From contig NMRA01000051.1 of the NCBI GenBank assembly GCA_002633005.1, positions 973,177 to 1,037,176 on the forward strand: 64,000 nt of DNA. Direction: 5' to 3'. Positions 10,664 to 21,681 of the stretch are shown here, piece by piece (position 1 is the first letter of the stretch; the number at the start of each line of letters is the position of its first letter). The notes beneath the pieces were generated by a model, which saw only the letters and a program-made list of their open reading frames with translations, made no database searches and was not told the origin of the DNA. The DNA comes from Phoronis australis. Taxonomy: Eukaryota; Phoronida; Phoronidae. The position numbers and the translations under genes are program-made.

Positions 10664-13517
10664 CGGTTATTATTGTGCGCTATGTTTCAAAATGAATTAT
10701 TCTTACCCTAAGCAATGTTTATGTAAAACTGAAACAAAGATGCAATAAACTAATTGACCGGGCACCTTCATACCGTGAATAATACACTTACAGGGAAGTC
10801 CTGGGCAGCTTGTACCAGGATCAAAGAGAGCGCGGTGCCAGAATCAGGTACAGTTGTGATGACTGCATTGCCCGATGCAAGCAAGACCCAATTAAATGTA
10901 ATTATCCTACCATAAACTGTATTAAACATCTCCGACTGTACATAATGGCAAATTTTCAAAATGCATTATCCACTAGTTTCGTTATAAACGGCAGTATTCA
11001 GCTGGAAAAAAAACAACCAAGTATGGTTCTTGATTTTTAAAAATCGATGAACTAATATCTAAAATCTACAACCATTGGGTACGATTGAAGATACACTACC
11101 GCGTGTATTGATATACTCGGTGGATATACAAACGCTGATCAGAGTTAACAATATCACATGGATTCACTTTTTAATATTCTTTCAATCTCTTTTAACCAGA
11201 TTTTGACCAGGAAACAGTTGTTGTGCCCACTTTTCATTTTTTATTATTGACAAAGAGCTAGAATAATTATATTAGTCAGTGCCACCAAAATTGTCCAGAG
11301 ATTCCAAATCTTCAGTTTGGTTATCACCATATTTGCACTTTTGTATATATTTTATGATTTGAGTTCTAATAAAGATTAAAGTTTAATGACACGTGAAATG
11401 TTTAGTGTACCTGTAATGAGGTAAGTTTAGGGATGGGCTCACAATGAACTTAACTAATTAAGTTGAGCTGTCAATCAAAATCTACCACTGTTTTGGTACT
11501 TCAAGTTTAAAACTTAGATAAAAATTTAACCCGATCCCAGTAAGAAAAAAAACAAGTGGGCAGAAGCATTAAAAATTAAATAAAGGAAACCAATATGAAA
11601 CTTATTGTTCCTTTGGGAAGTAGCCCTTTGTGAAGATAAACACAAGTTAACCTTTTTAGTCATTTTGTAATGTTTATAATATACCAAGTTAAAACTACTC
11701 TCCAGAGTTGCAGGCTTAATAACTCTGCAAATGTCTAGAGAAAATCAAAATGTGGATACTAACAACAACCATTGTTGAGACAGTAATGCTAGCAATTACC
11801 TTTCCACTTCATTAGCTCATATCTACATCAATACAAAGGGTGTGCTGAATAGGCATGGTAAAAGCTGTCAGAGCCCTCACCAGTGTAAGCCAGAAATTCT
11901 CCACATGTTGGCAGTGTGAGCGCATGCTAATTCAGTGTTTGCTGACAGAAAGCTATTGTGAAACAATATCTGGATTGTATATCCTATAATGGTAAGATGT
12001 GGGGGGAATCTTTATTTAGATATTCTTATACATTATTCGAATCATTCTTACTGTGCAACTTTTGCGACGGTTTTGCTGTGGAAGAGTAACCTGACTTCGC
12101 GACCCCCGACGTCTCAGCTAGCAAGTAGATTTGCAGTTTTGCGACTAATTCACCAAAATAATCACGTGCACATTATTTCTTTGGCTCACTCGTATAGTCT
12201 TTTAGTGACTGGAAGTTTAGTTTTTTTAACTTTGGCTAGTTTATGTTCTTGATGTCTTCAGGCCAGCCGTGATCGGGTTCTGAGCCACTGGCTGGGATAA
12301 CAAGTGTTTTTTTGTGTTAAGAACTTAAGAAAATCACAAGTCTAAAATTGCAGCACAGCTATGTTCCCCTGTCTGTATTTCACGGACGAATAATTCGAAT
12401 TTATCACCGAACGGGGCCCAATACTCCCACGACCGACCTTGGTAAATTGGCCTACCGAACTTTGTAGGCCACGGTATGTTCCAATACCTATAAATCTGTA
12501 ACAGCAAAATAAAACAACACATTTGTTAAATAACTCGATATATTTGTAAGGGTTTACATCGAATTTTGTTGATTTTTTGGTGTAAAACGATGAAATCAAC
12601 CGATAAGCTGACACCAGTAAGCGTGTTGTGAACTGTTGAACAGACTGTGTTCGAACCTCTGACACCATTGGTTAATTTCAACACCTCCGTCTGCAGTCTT
12701 GTGTCAGGTAAAGGAACCGTACTTGCTGTTATTGAATGGAACTACTCGATCTAAATTGATACGAAATAGGTTGTTTTTGGGTGGTATTCTCCTTTGGGAG
12801 GATTTCAGGTAATTTGTTGTGTCGAAACTGTATTTTTACTCAAGAATTCAAGTTGCCCTATCGATGAGCACTAGGCAGCGACGCATCAGTCAGCAAGTTT
12901 TTACCATGAGATTTCAGCACATTTTTAAAAAAAGATTGTAATTTAACAACAAAGTTTGATAGCAATGCACCACAGTTTTGTAGAAAGTCTGTCATAGGTT
13001 ACAGATACGTCACAGCTTGTAAATTTGATTTCACCTGTTGTCGGAGACCGGGTTTCAACTGCCTTATTAGGCTACAAGCGCCCCCCTTCCGAAATGAATT
13101 TTTCTAAGCAACCTGGGCGAATACGGTAGCCCTTATAGATGGTGACATCAACGCACGAAACAATCATTTTTATTGACCCTGGCAGCAAGTTTGTGGTGAC
13201 GGACTTAAACTGCCGGGCGACTGAATTTTGGGCCGGAAGAGTAGATTTTCTGGCTTGACTCGCCCAAGGGTTTTGAAAGCAGGGTATATCTCTACTAGGT
13301 ATACGAAAATGGTTTGTGCCTAAAGAGTGGGGTTTAATCTAGGTATTCCGAATTATAGCACCCCACAGAAGGCTTGAGGTCAAGCATTAACTAGGCTATA
13401 GGGGAGTAAGGTCGCAGAAATTTCCTGGAAGGTTGGCCAGGAAACGGAGTCAAGAGTCTCGTGGAAGTCGAGTTGCCAACTTAAAAGTTTGATGGGTATT
13501 TTGCTCTATGAAGTATG

Positions 13518-13996
13518 TTTCAGATGGGTATTTATTTGGCTTTGCCTTAGCATTGTGGCTTCAGATGGGTATTTATTTGGCTTTGCCTTAGCATTGGGGC
13601 TTCAGATGGGTATTTATTTGGCTTTGCCTTAGCATTGTGGTATTCTTTCAGATGGATATTTATTTGGCTTTGCCTTAGCATTGTGGCATTGTTTCAGATG
13701 GGTATTTATTTGGCTTTGCCTTAGCATTGTGGCTTCAGATGGGTATTTATTTGGCTTTGCCTTAGCATTGGGGCTTCAGATGGGTATTTATTTGGCTTTG
13801 CCTTAGCATTGTGGCATTCTTTCAGATGAGTATTTATTTGACTTTGCCTTAGCATTGTGGCATTGTTTCAGATGGGTATTTATTTGGCTTTGCCTTAGCA
13901 TAGTGGCTTCAGATGGATATTTATTTGGCTTTGCCTTAGCATTGTGGCGTTGTTTCAGATGGGTATTTATTTGGCTTTGCCTTTGCATTGTGGCCT
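13518..13996 (+). repeat. Minisatellite with 41/46-bp units and a 174-bp higher-order period
   Basis: Eleven units of CAGATGGGTATTTATTTGGC...TTAGCATTGTGGC start at 13521, 13562, 13603, 13649, 13695, 13736, 13777, 13823, 13869, 13910 and 13956. Unit lengths are 41,41,46,46,41,41,46,46,41,46. ORFs on both strands here are by-products of the repeat. Confidence 0.92.
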
Positions 13997-14021
13997 TGTT
14001 AAAAGTGACAACCAGGCATGG

Positions 14022-14159
14022 GTTCAGTAGACGCTAGGACCTACACTAGGATCTTGCTAAAATGTAGTCAAAGTCGCATGTTCTCATTTAAAATACACGG
14101 TAATATCTCATGTAATCTCGCGAAGTCTTGCTTTTAGCGAGGTCCTAGTGTTACTGAAC
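14022..14159. mobile_element. Small inverted-repeat element (MITE-like)
   Basis: Ends are imperfect inverted repeats: GTTCAGTAGACGCTAGGACC at the left and the complement of GTTCAGTAACACTAGGACCT at the right. 138 bp, no coding capacity, directly next to the 13.5-kb minisatellite. Confidence 0.6.
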
Positions 14160-14619
14160 GGGAGGCTGAGCTAGCCTGTTTTGATATGCTCCTTAATCTC
14201 ACGATTTCTTCTCACTATTTTTGAGTCAACATAAAAGATGTGTGTTGCTGGTAATAACTCCAAGACTTATAATGTTGAAACTAAAAAGTAATGATAAACT
14301 TAAAGTAAAAAGTTTGTCTGGTGAATAGCAAAAATTGGTATATTTGATCGACTTGTGGGGTGAATAGTCACTTTCTTTTCTTAAGTAAACAAGGCTATTC
14401 GTCACTGTTGGTTGTAATCTAGAATCTTGTGTAAAGGGCTTCCATACTTTAACATCTGACTCCTCAAAGTTTTGGGATTTTCTGTCAGTACGAACAGTTA
14501 ACTTCAGTCCTGGATGGGAATTAAGTTAATTTAACATTGCAACTCAACAGTAAACATGTGGTTAGCTGCAGTGTCAGTGGAGTAAACAGGTGATGCTGTC
14601 AACAGCATGTATTGTGGTA

Positions 14620-15090
14620 TTACTCAATTATTTTCAAATGTGACCATTCTACCTCAAAAACCATTCTTATATTAACCGACCACATATACCACATTTGATA
14701 ATCATAGCATTGTGCTTGCGAAGCCATTTTCAGAGCACAGTCTTTGATGATCCACACATGAAACTGTGGTCTACTAACTCCGTACCGAAGTCTGTCCGAA
14801 AGATTCAACTGTTTTGTTGGTACTTTATATCGACACTGTTCGAGTTCTGGAGTTTGGCCTTCAGTCACAGTTTCAATCAAAATTTTTGTCATGTTTTGAT
14901 ACAATAAGGTGGTTTTTTGTATATTTGCAGTTGAATAAAATTTGATATTGGAAGTGTCTGAGTAAGCTGCAGTTACTGTTTTAAAATGTCTATCTCTTTG
15001 CAAACATTGCAGCTTTGCTGATAAACATCGTGTTGAGCAGTCTTTTAAAAAATCTTTGGTTCTCTGTATAGTAATTACATTGAGCAGCAA
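14620..15090 (-). other. Unidentified 156-codon ORF
   Basis: Long for such AT-rich DNA, with ATG at 15090 and stop at 14620. No signal peptide, TM segment or known motif was recognised, and no clear splice sites or neighbours in frame. It could be an old retrocopy, a transposon fragment or chance. Confidence 0.2.
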
Positions 15091-15526
15091 TTAACTAGTT
15101 TGAACAAAACTAAAAAATTGTTGTTTCCACATTCAAGCACTTGCTCTGTAAGTTATTACAGTGTTTCTCCTCTTATTTAACACAAAATGACTTAAATATG
15201 TTTTTATGATAGTCGGGATATGTGAAATAAACTGAATATACAGACGTTGTAGTTGACAAGTGTGTGAAACAAATTGAGGAACAAAGCGTCATCAACAACC
15301 CCTCTCATTGCATGTATGCACAAGCATGAGATATCCAATATGAATTGATGAATGACGTCTGCGGTGAATTTACAATTAAAAAGGTGATAGTGTGTTACTA
15401 AAAACAACCACAGGACTTGCCTGCAATACTGGTCATTCCCAACATTTAGCCTCATGCGAAATAAGTGAGGGACATAATATCATTTTCCATTTAGTTGACC
15501 GTGCAAAATGAGGCGATAGTGCTTGA

Positions 15527-15859
15527 TTAATGAGGAATTACTGTACTACGGTAGCATGACAAGGACATGCAGAATTTTGATGAAGGTGTACCAACTATAC
15601 AAGAGACATGTGCTTGTGGTGCAACATGCTTCAACTTTAGACAGCCTGTGCTGCACTGGACTGTAGGTAATGCTACCACATTTGCCAGGCCAGTACTGAA
15701 AACACCAGTGGTGAGCAGCAGTAGTGTCACTTTAGCTGGTGCAGTTACCAACCACAAAACTGATAGCATTTTTGCTTGCTCTTTTGTAGCCAGATCTCTT
15801 ACTGCATAAGACACACTGCACAGGGGAGCAATGCTGTTGTTTATCATTGCATTAATCAA
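15527..15859 (-). other. Unidentified ORF, open on both strands
   Basis: 110 codons on the minus strand with a hydrophobic middle (AKVTLLLLTTGVFSTGLANV). The + strand is also open for 80 codons (15567-15809). No family recognised. Confidence 0.15.
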
Positions 15860-18800
15860 TTTATCATGGATAACGAAAGTGTTTTGTCATGAATTTTCCA
15901 TTTAAAAGAGATCAGACCGGGTGACCCAGTGAGGAAACAAAGTAACTGCCCCTAAAATGACCCCTTCACAGACGGAGCATCTGTCTAATGCTAAAACTGT
16001 AGTGTCACCATTGAAAAAAACTGCTCTCACCTCTATCACTAATGGGAATCTAATAAATAGTGTATTGCAGGCAACAATGTATCCTAAAGACTGCTGGCTC
16101 CAGCGTTCTTGTCCCAGGCATATGAGTTACACCATTTACACCCTGTCAACATGCATAATATCTAGTTCACAGCACTTTTCACCTTTCCTTACTAACTTGG
16201 CATGTATTTTGTAAAAATGTATTAAATTTCTTCACAAAAGTAAAGATTAAGAACATTCTGGTGTATTACAAGTATGTTTAGCAGTGTTTAGATGTCATAA
16301 AATAATGTATGCTTAAGTTCCTAACCGCCCATTTTATGCAAAAAGGTTTACAATCACCCTTTGAAAATTGGCCAAGTGACCATTTTGGCAGTTATTTTTG
16401 TACGAAATGAGCGGAGAATTGCCATAAGTGATTTATATTTTATTCAAGATTTCCACAGTCCATGAAACAATTGTTTTCGAGCCAGTTTTTCAAACCCATT
16501 ATCTGTCCAGGTAACAAAAATGGCCTTCAAGTCAGCGCCACTGTGACCAGCTGGCAACCAGCTGGCTAACTCAGGGTTGTGTGTGTCAATATTATGGTTC
16601 TGACTTGGGCATTTACAAAGTGTCACAGTTTTTGCCCTACTTATGTCTGACATGTGTCAACACATGTGGGTTAGTGTGGGACACAGATACACCACAAAAT
16701 GTTACACTAAATCTACCAATTCAGGACACAATATAGTGGACAAGCAAAATTTCATTTACTTTTTGTTTCAAAAAAGATATGTAGCATCAAATATATGGTA
16801 GACTGTGTTCAAGTTCTGTACCAATTTGTAAAATTATGGGCATTCACAACAATATGTAAGAAGACCTAAAAATGGAAAAATTTAATTTTAACAAAGTATT
16901 TTTCTGAAATTGGTGAATAGATATTTTAGCATGTCATGGGTTCAAGAATCTTTCTCCCTGTTCTGTTCAAAGTTTCTGGTGCAATGGACAACTCAATAAT
17001 ATTCACCAGGTGGCACTAGTAAATATAGGTCCCACTTTTTGACATATAATTAGATTGAGGTTAGATTAAGCAGGTCATTAGTATATGGCGGTAAGGAATA
17101 TCATGAGACTTATGAGAATTAAAGGCTTATTTCGATTTTTGTTTTTAGGCAGCTAAACGGGATTAAACATAGTTTTAACAGAAACTGTGTTTGGAAATCC
17201 TGCCCTGTTTTTGTGCTGTACATCACTAGATAATCAATGACAACAGGTCGCTTTCCTGTGGTGTCCCTCACACTTGTGCTCTTGAGAAAAACTAGCTGAT
17301 TACCACATGGATAAACAATTGATAGACATAAATTGTTGTATGTGATCTTGGATTCCTTCCCTGCCAATGTTGGTATTTTATCAATGAATACATTGAGATG
17401 TAAAGTTAGGTGATGATAACTACAGTATTATAAGATAAAGATTTTCATGCCAACTTTCAAATATTAAGACTTAGTATTTTTAAACATTCAAAGTAGCCTG
17501 ATTATGGTAAAATATCACCAATTAAGGACACAATATGGCAGAGAAGTGGAATTTTTTGTTTCTCATTTGTTCTATAAGAGACCCGTCCTGGATGTCAAAT
17601 TAATGCTTTTTCAGGCTCATGCTCTATAAAGCTGTCATCAGACATTGTTTTGAAAAAATCTGAATATTCACATTAATGTTAGAACCATTAATTGGGGCAA
17701 TTTTGGGGATAATTTTTGTCCGAAACAGTCTGCATGATGGCACTGTTTTTGATTTAGTGTCCCTTGTTTCAATATTGTATTCTATTTAGTCCTATCTTAT
17801 TTTACTACAAAAACATGTTTAGGAATTTCCGTTTTGAAGAACTTGTTATAGCTACGCAGTACTAAGTACAGTGAATATGTAAAGGGTAGAAAATATCGCT
17901 GTGCTGATCTCACGTGTGGTTCCTCAGAATGACCAGTTTGAGTGAAAGACCAGGAAACTTCAGGATTACCCTTGAGATTTCAAGTCCTGTTTGCTATACT
18001 GTTGATAGTTCAGACAAAGTTCAACAGATGTCAGTATCTGATACCATGCTTCAATCTTAGTGTCCTTTTTCATTGTCATTTCACTCAGTTGCTGTTAAAA
18101 CAATTGGCCTTATGCGGAACACTTAATGCAATCCATTTTTTTCTTAGAGTTGATTTAGCAGTTACATCATATGTTGATGAAATCTAGATATTTACAGTAT
18201 GCATAACTCATGTGTTTGGTATGCAAGGACTTTGTGATCTTTTGGCATTTATGTCACCAGTTCATGTCTCAAATGCTCAAAAGACTGTTTGTTCATGTCT
18301 CAAATGTTCAAACCAACATTTGATAACCAGATAGCCTCTTGTGATGTACAGCTGCCTATAGGTGATGATGACGTTTACAAATGGTGAACTTGGCAGTCCC
18401 AGTGGCTTTGAGTCTTACTGGTGAATGGAGACAAAAGCAAACAAAATCAAGATTATTATCTCCGTGGTACGACTCTATCGATTAGCGCTTATATCTCGAT
18501 GAATTGTAAAGGCCACGACAATTCATTAAATGTTACCGCAACATGATTTTCCTTCTACCACATTAGAAGAGACAAAGTTTCAGTGGATAAAACACGCTTT
18601 GGTGAAAACGGATTTTTTGTTATGGCTGAAGATTGGGTCTGCAGTTTCAAACGGGGATACATTGGAAGGCATTATACCGTATACTGAATGGATAAAATAG
18701 AAATTTGAACTTGAGATCTGCAAATTGAAAAATGTTTGACAGCAGCAGACGGTCCAAGGAGTTGTTGAAACGAATGAGGGTATGTTTTTAGATTGTGAAA

Positions 18801-19217
18801 AGTGCATGTTTATTGTGAACTCTAAAATGTGAGGCATATTTTGTTTTACATTTTGAAAAGTTTTGTTGAAGATTGAAATGTTAAAGTTTACATTTTTTGT
18901 TATTTAGGCAGTGTTCCACAATGCAAAACATGGTTTTGTTTTTAGTATCACACTGTACTATTGTGTTAAATTTATTTAATCTGGTTTTGTCTATTCAACA
19001 TGTATTTCATTCTAATTAATTCTGGCTAAGGAGGTTGAATATTTCTACCCAGCAAAATTAATTGACCTTTAATGTAGCAACCTTTTTCAAAATTGGAATT
19101 GACCAAATGGACAATATTTTCAAGCTTAAAGATATTTCTAGGGCCTCTTTCAAAGCGAAGATGGTACTGAAACTTGGCGGAAACCTTCGTCTCTTGCTTT
19201 CTCGAAGTCTGGTTACC

Positions 19218-19727
19218 AGGGCTTGGAATTTTCCGCGGAAATGCGGATTTCCGCTTTTTTCAAATGTGCTTTCCGCTTTTTTTATAATATTTCCGCGTAA
19301 AAAAATCGGATTTGATATAAAATTTGCGCGGCAAATTCCTTTCTTACCTCGGCGTTGCACACGACGTTCACCTCGAAAAGCGGAAGTTGCTATTTATGTT
19401 TCGGAGGAACGTAAATTGTCAACATTGCCGGGGCGTCTGGGACAGCGTGGTGGGATTTTCAATGGCGTCTCGTGTTATTGTTAAGCGCGGCGACAAATAC
19501 TACCACTTTGCGGCCAAAAATGTGTGGGTTGGGAGTGGACGGGCGAGCTACTAAAAGGATGCAGACGCATGCTACTGATGGTGGTAACGTTTTTTTTTTT
19601 AGTCCTCCCGATTTTTGTCGGGGGAAGGTCCACATTGACCATTTCAAGGCTGGTTGTCGGGCATGATTTGGGCCGTAAAAGTTTCAAAGTTTCCACGTTT
19701 TTTGTCATTGGTCATTCCAAGCCCTGG
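19218..19727. mobile_element. Non-autonomous element with CAGGGCTTGGAAT inverted termini (hAT-like?)
   Basis: CAGGGCTTGGAAT at the left and its exact complement at the right, about 510 bp apart, flanked on both sides by GGTTAC. The interior is rich in TTTCCGC blocks. CAGRG-type ends suggest hAT, but the direct flank is 6 bp rather than the usual 8. The ORFs inside were not recognised. Confidence 0.6.
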
Positions 19728-20639
19728 GTTACCAACCTTACATATAATCTCACTAGCAGACGACACTTTGAAGTAAGGTGAAACATGCTTCAAAGTGAGA
19801 GTTATGTCCAGCAGATGAGATTCAATGATTTACAAAAATTATCACTTTGTAGTAACAAAAACAGATTTTGGGTGGGTTTGTGTTGTTGACAGTATTCCCT
19901 AAAGATGTTGAAGCTTGAGTTGTCTGATTGACCAGCTACGGTACCGTAGTCTTATTCAAACGTGCACAGTTGTGGTTACCAAGAAGCATTTACTATAGTT
20001 TTCTCAGCTTTTATTTCAATGTTGAAAAAGGTTGCCCATTAAGCTTATTCAAATATTCTTTGACTATTCGTGATTGTGGTACCTTACTTGTATCAGTATA
20101 CTTATTCAAGGCGTTAACCGAGCTTTATTAAGGGAACAAGAAAATTCAGCTTGCAGAAAACTGGTATAATTCAAATGAACAATTTACGAGAATTCCTGGA
20201 TTCCTGCTGCCATCCAGAGGTGATGAGCCTTCGCCATGGTTCATTGCTCAGCTGACTTACTGAATTACCTCTGATTTAATGCAATCTCAGTACACACCTC
20301 ATTGAAGTCAGACTGGTCGCAATGGTTATAATGGACGCGCTGATCAGACGATCATCTAAGATCATGGTAGGAAACAAACTACAGAGCTGACTGTTTTCAT
20401 TAGCTAGATTGCTAAATATTGGATGTGACAGTAGTAATGTAAGATGATGTTAATAACTGCAAGTAAGATCAGATGGTGCTGGATGTGTTTTGCCAGATGT
20501 TTAACTGTTGAGCAGATTTTAACTCCTCCATTTAAATAAGGTTATATGTGTGAGCTTAGAAAAATGTGCAAATTTTTCTAACTTTGGGACATCATGTCTC
20601 GTGCTTAAAGCATGTCAAACGAGGCAAAAATGCGTAATA

Positions 20640-20815
20640 TGTATTGAAAGTGTATAATCTGTATAGAAAAACTGCCACGCTAGCGTGTAAAATGTGTAAA
20701 AGTATGACACATTTCATGAAACGTGGCAAACGTGTAAAAACTGCCACGCTCATGTGTAAAACGTGGCAAACGTGTAATATTTGCCATGCTCACATGTAAA
20801 ACGTTTCATTATTTG
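20640..20815 (+). repeat. Short direct and inverted repeats around ACGTGGCAAACGTGTAA
   Basis: AACGTGGCAAACGTGTAA occurs twice, with AAACTGCCACGCT before each or its variant TTGCCATGCTC after. The arms GTGGCA/TGCCAC can pair. Confidence 0.6.
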
Positions 20816-21535
20816 ACTCACAAACATGGCTCACTTGAGTGGCGAAAATGATGACACTTTCATTGGCTAAAATGTTAGAAATAACGCTATTATGTTAGCC
20901 ATTCAGATGAGTCGTCGGGCTGTGATGGGATAATTTTCGCCAGCAGTTCCCATGCCAAATGATATCATGTGAGCTCACAAGGTATTGTTTTACTTGCAAC
21001 ATCCATGTGACGGGCGTAAGCGCGTCGCATGGTTATCACCTATGGGACGCTACCATTGTTTTCCTTTGTTGCGTCTCTGTTGGATATAACAATACAGGTT
21101 GCATGGATATCGTACGTTGGGTGTACATCAGCTCAAGTTACCGATAAATGCTCGACAATATTTTAATTGTAACAAAGAAAACCAAACTGAACAATGGATA
21201 TGCTAATCTACCGATTTCTATGCTACCAGCTTGCGCCCTTGTTTCCCTGTGGGTTAGTTTGTTTTTTCACCACCCTTTTTGAAGCTCTGTTAGCCAATGT
21301 TGATGTGGAAACCACTATCTGCCATTAATTGATGAATGCCACGATAAACAAAAATCTGTTACCCCTGCACATGTGTGCCCTTTGAAGAAAGTTTTGGGAT
21401 AACCTCTCAACTGCCAGCAAAAGTGACTCTTGTAACCGTTCACACGGTGATTTTGCTACTAGAGGAAGTGCTACCTAAAACGCAAGCTTTTTAGTCAATC
21501 TAAGAAACGGTATATTGGATTCAAATGAAAGTACA

Positions 21536-21681
21536 GTTGATACTTTCTGACCATTTTGTTGGTAAGGTTAAGCACACCTGATACTTTCTGACCATTTTAG
21601 TGGTAAGGTCAAGCACAGTTGATGCCTTCTGACCATTGTGTTGGTAAGGTCAAGCACAGTTGATACCTTCTGACCATTTTC
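21536..21681 (+). repeat. 42-bp tandem repeat, about 3.5 copies
   Basis: Unit GATACYTTCTGACCATTTTG + TTGGTAAGGTCAAGCACAGT. No other function seen. Confidence 0.85.

Larger units (their letters stand above)
9614..12793. mobile_element. TTAA-type DNA transposon, Kolobok-like, decayed
   Basis: The ends are 15-bp terminal inverted repeats: AGGAGAATGCCACCC at the left, and its complement with one mismatch at 12779-12793. TTAA lies at 9610-9613 immediately outside the left end, and a degenerate TTGG outside the right. Comparison with the uninterrupted host repeat at 36.1-36.7 kb, which has a single TTAA at the same point, supports the insertion. TTAA targets, purine-purine termini and a THAP domain are features of the Kolobok superfamily; piggyBac also uses TTAA but its ends differ. 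It carries a broken THAP ORF (+) and a broken P2X7-ballast-like ORF (-). Nothing recognisable was found in 10.7-12.3 kb. Confidence 0.7.
9480..13300 (-). repeat. Interspersed repeat copy split by the TTAA transposon
   Basis: Read on the minus strand, 13300 to 12794 and then 9613 to about 9480 match 36115-36735 nearly collinearly. Shared landmarks include a stretch ending AGAAAATCTACTC, GGGCTACCGTATT, ACTGTGGTGCATTGCTATCA and CGTGACGTTTGT. The 3.18-kb transposon interrupts it. Confidence 0.75.
14160..19217. other. Non-coding stretch
   Basis: Contains the two unidentified minus-strand ORFs. From 16690 to 17700 there are diverged copies of a repeat (GGACACAATAT, TTCACAACAATAT) also seen at about 53050-53420. 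No supported exon. Confidence 0.5.

Noticed and set aside
13518-13996. Regular array considered as a CRISPR
   Set aside because: The units are contiguous with no unique spacers, and the host genome is plainly eukaryotic.
13803-14037. Lys/Gln-rich and Trp/Phe-rich ORFs on both strands
   Set aside because: Products of the 41/46-bp minisatellite, with no start context or splice sites.
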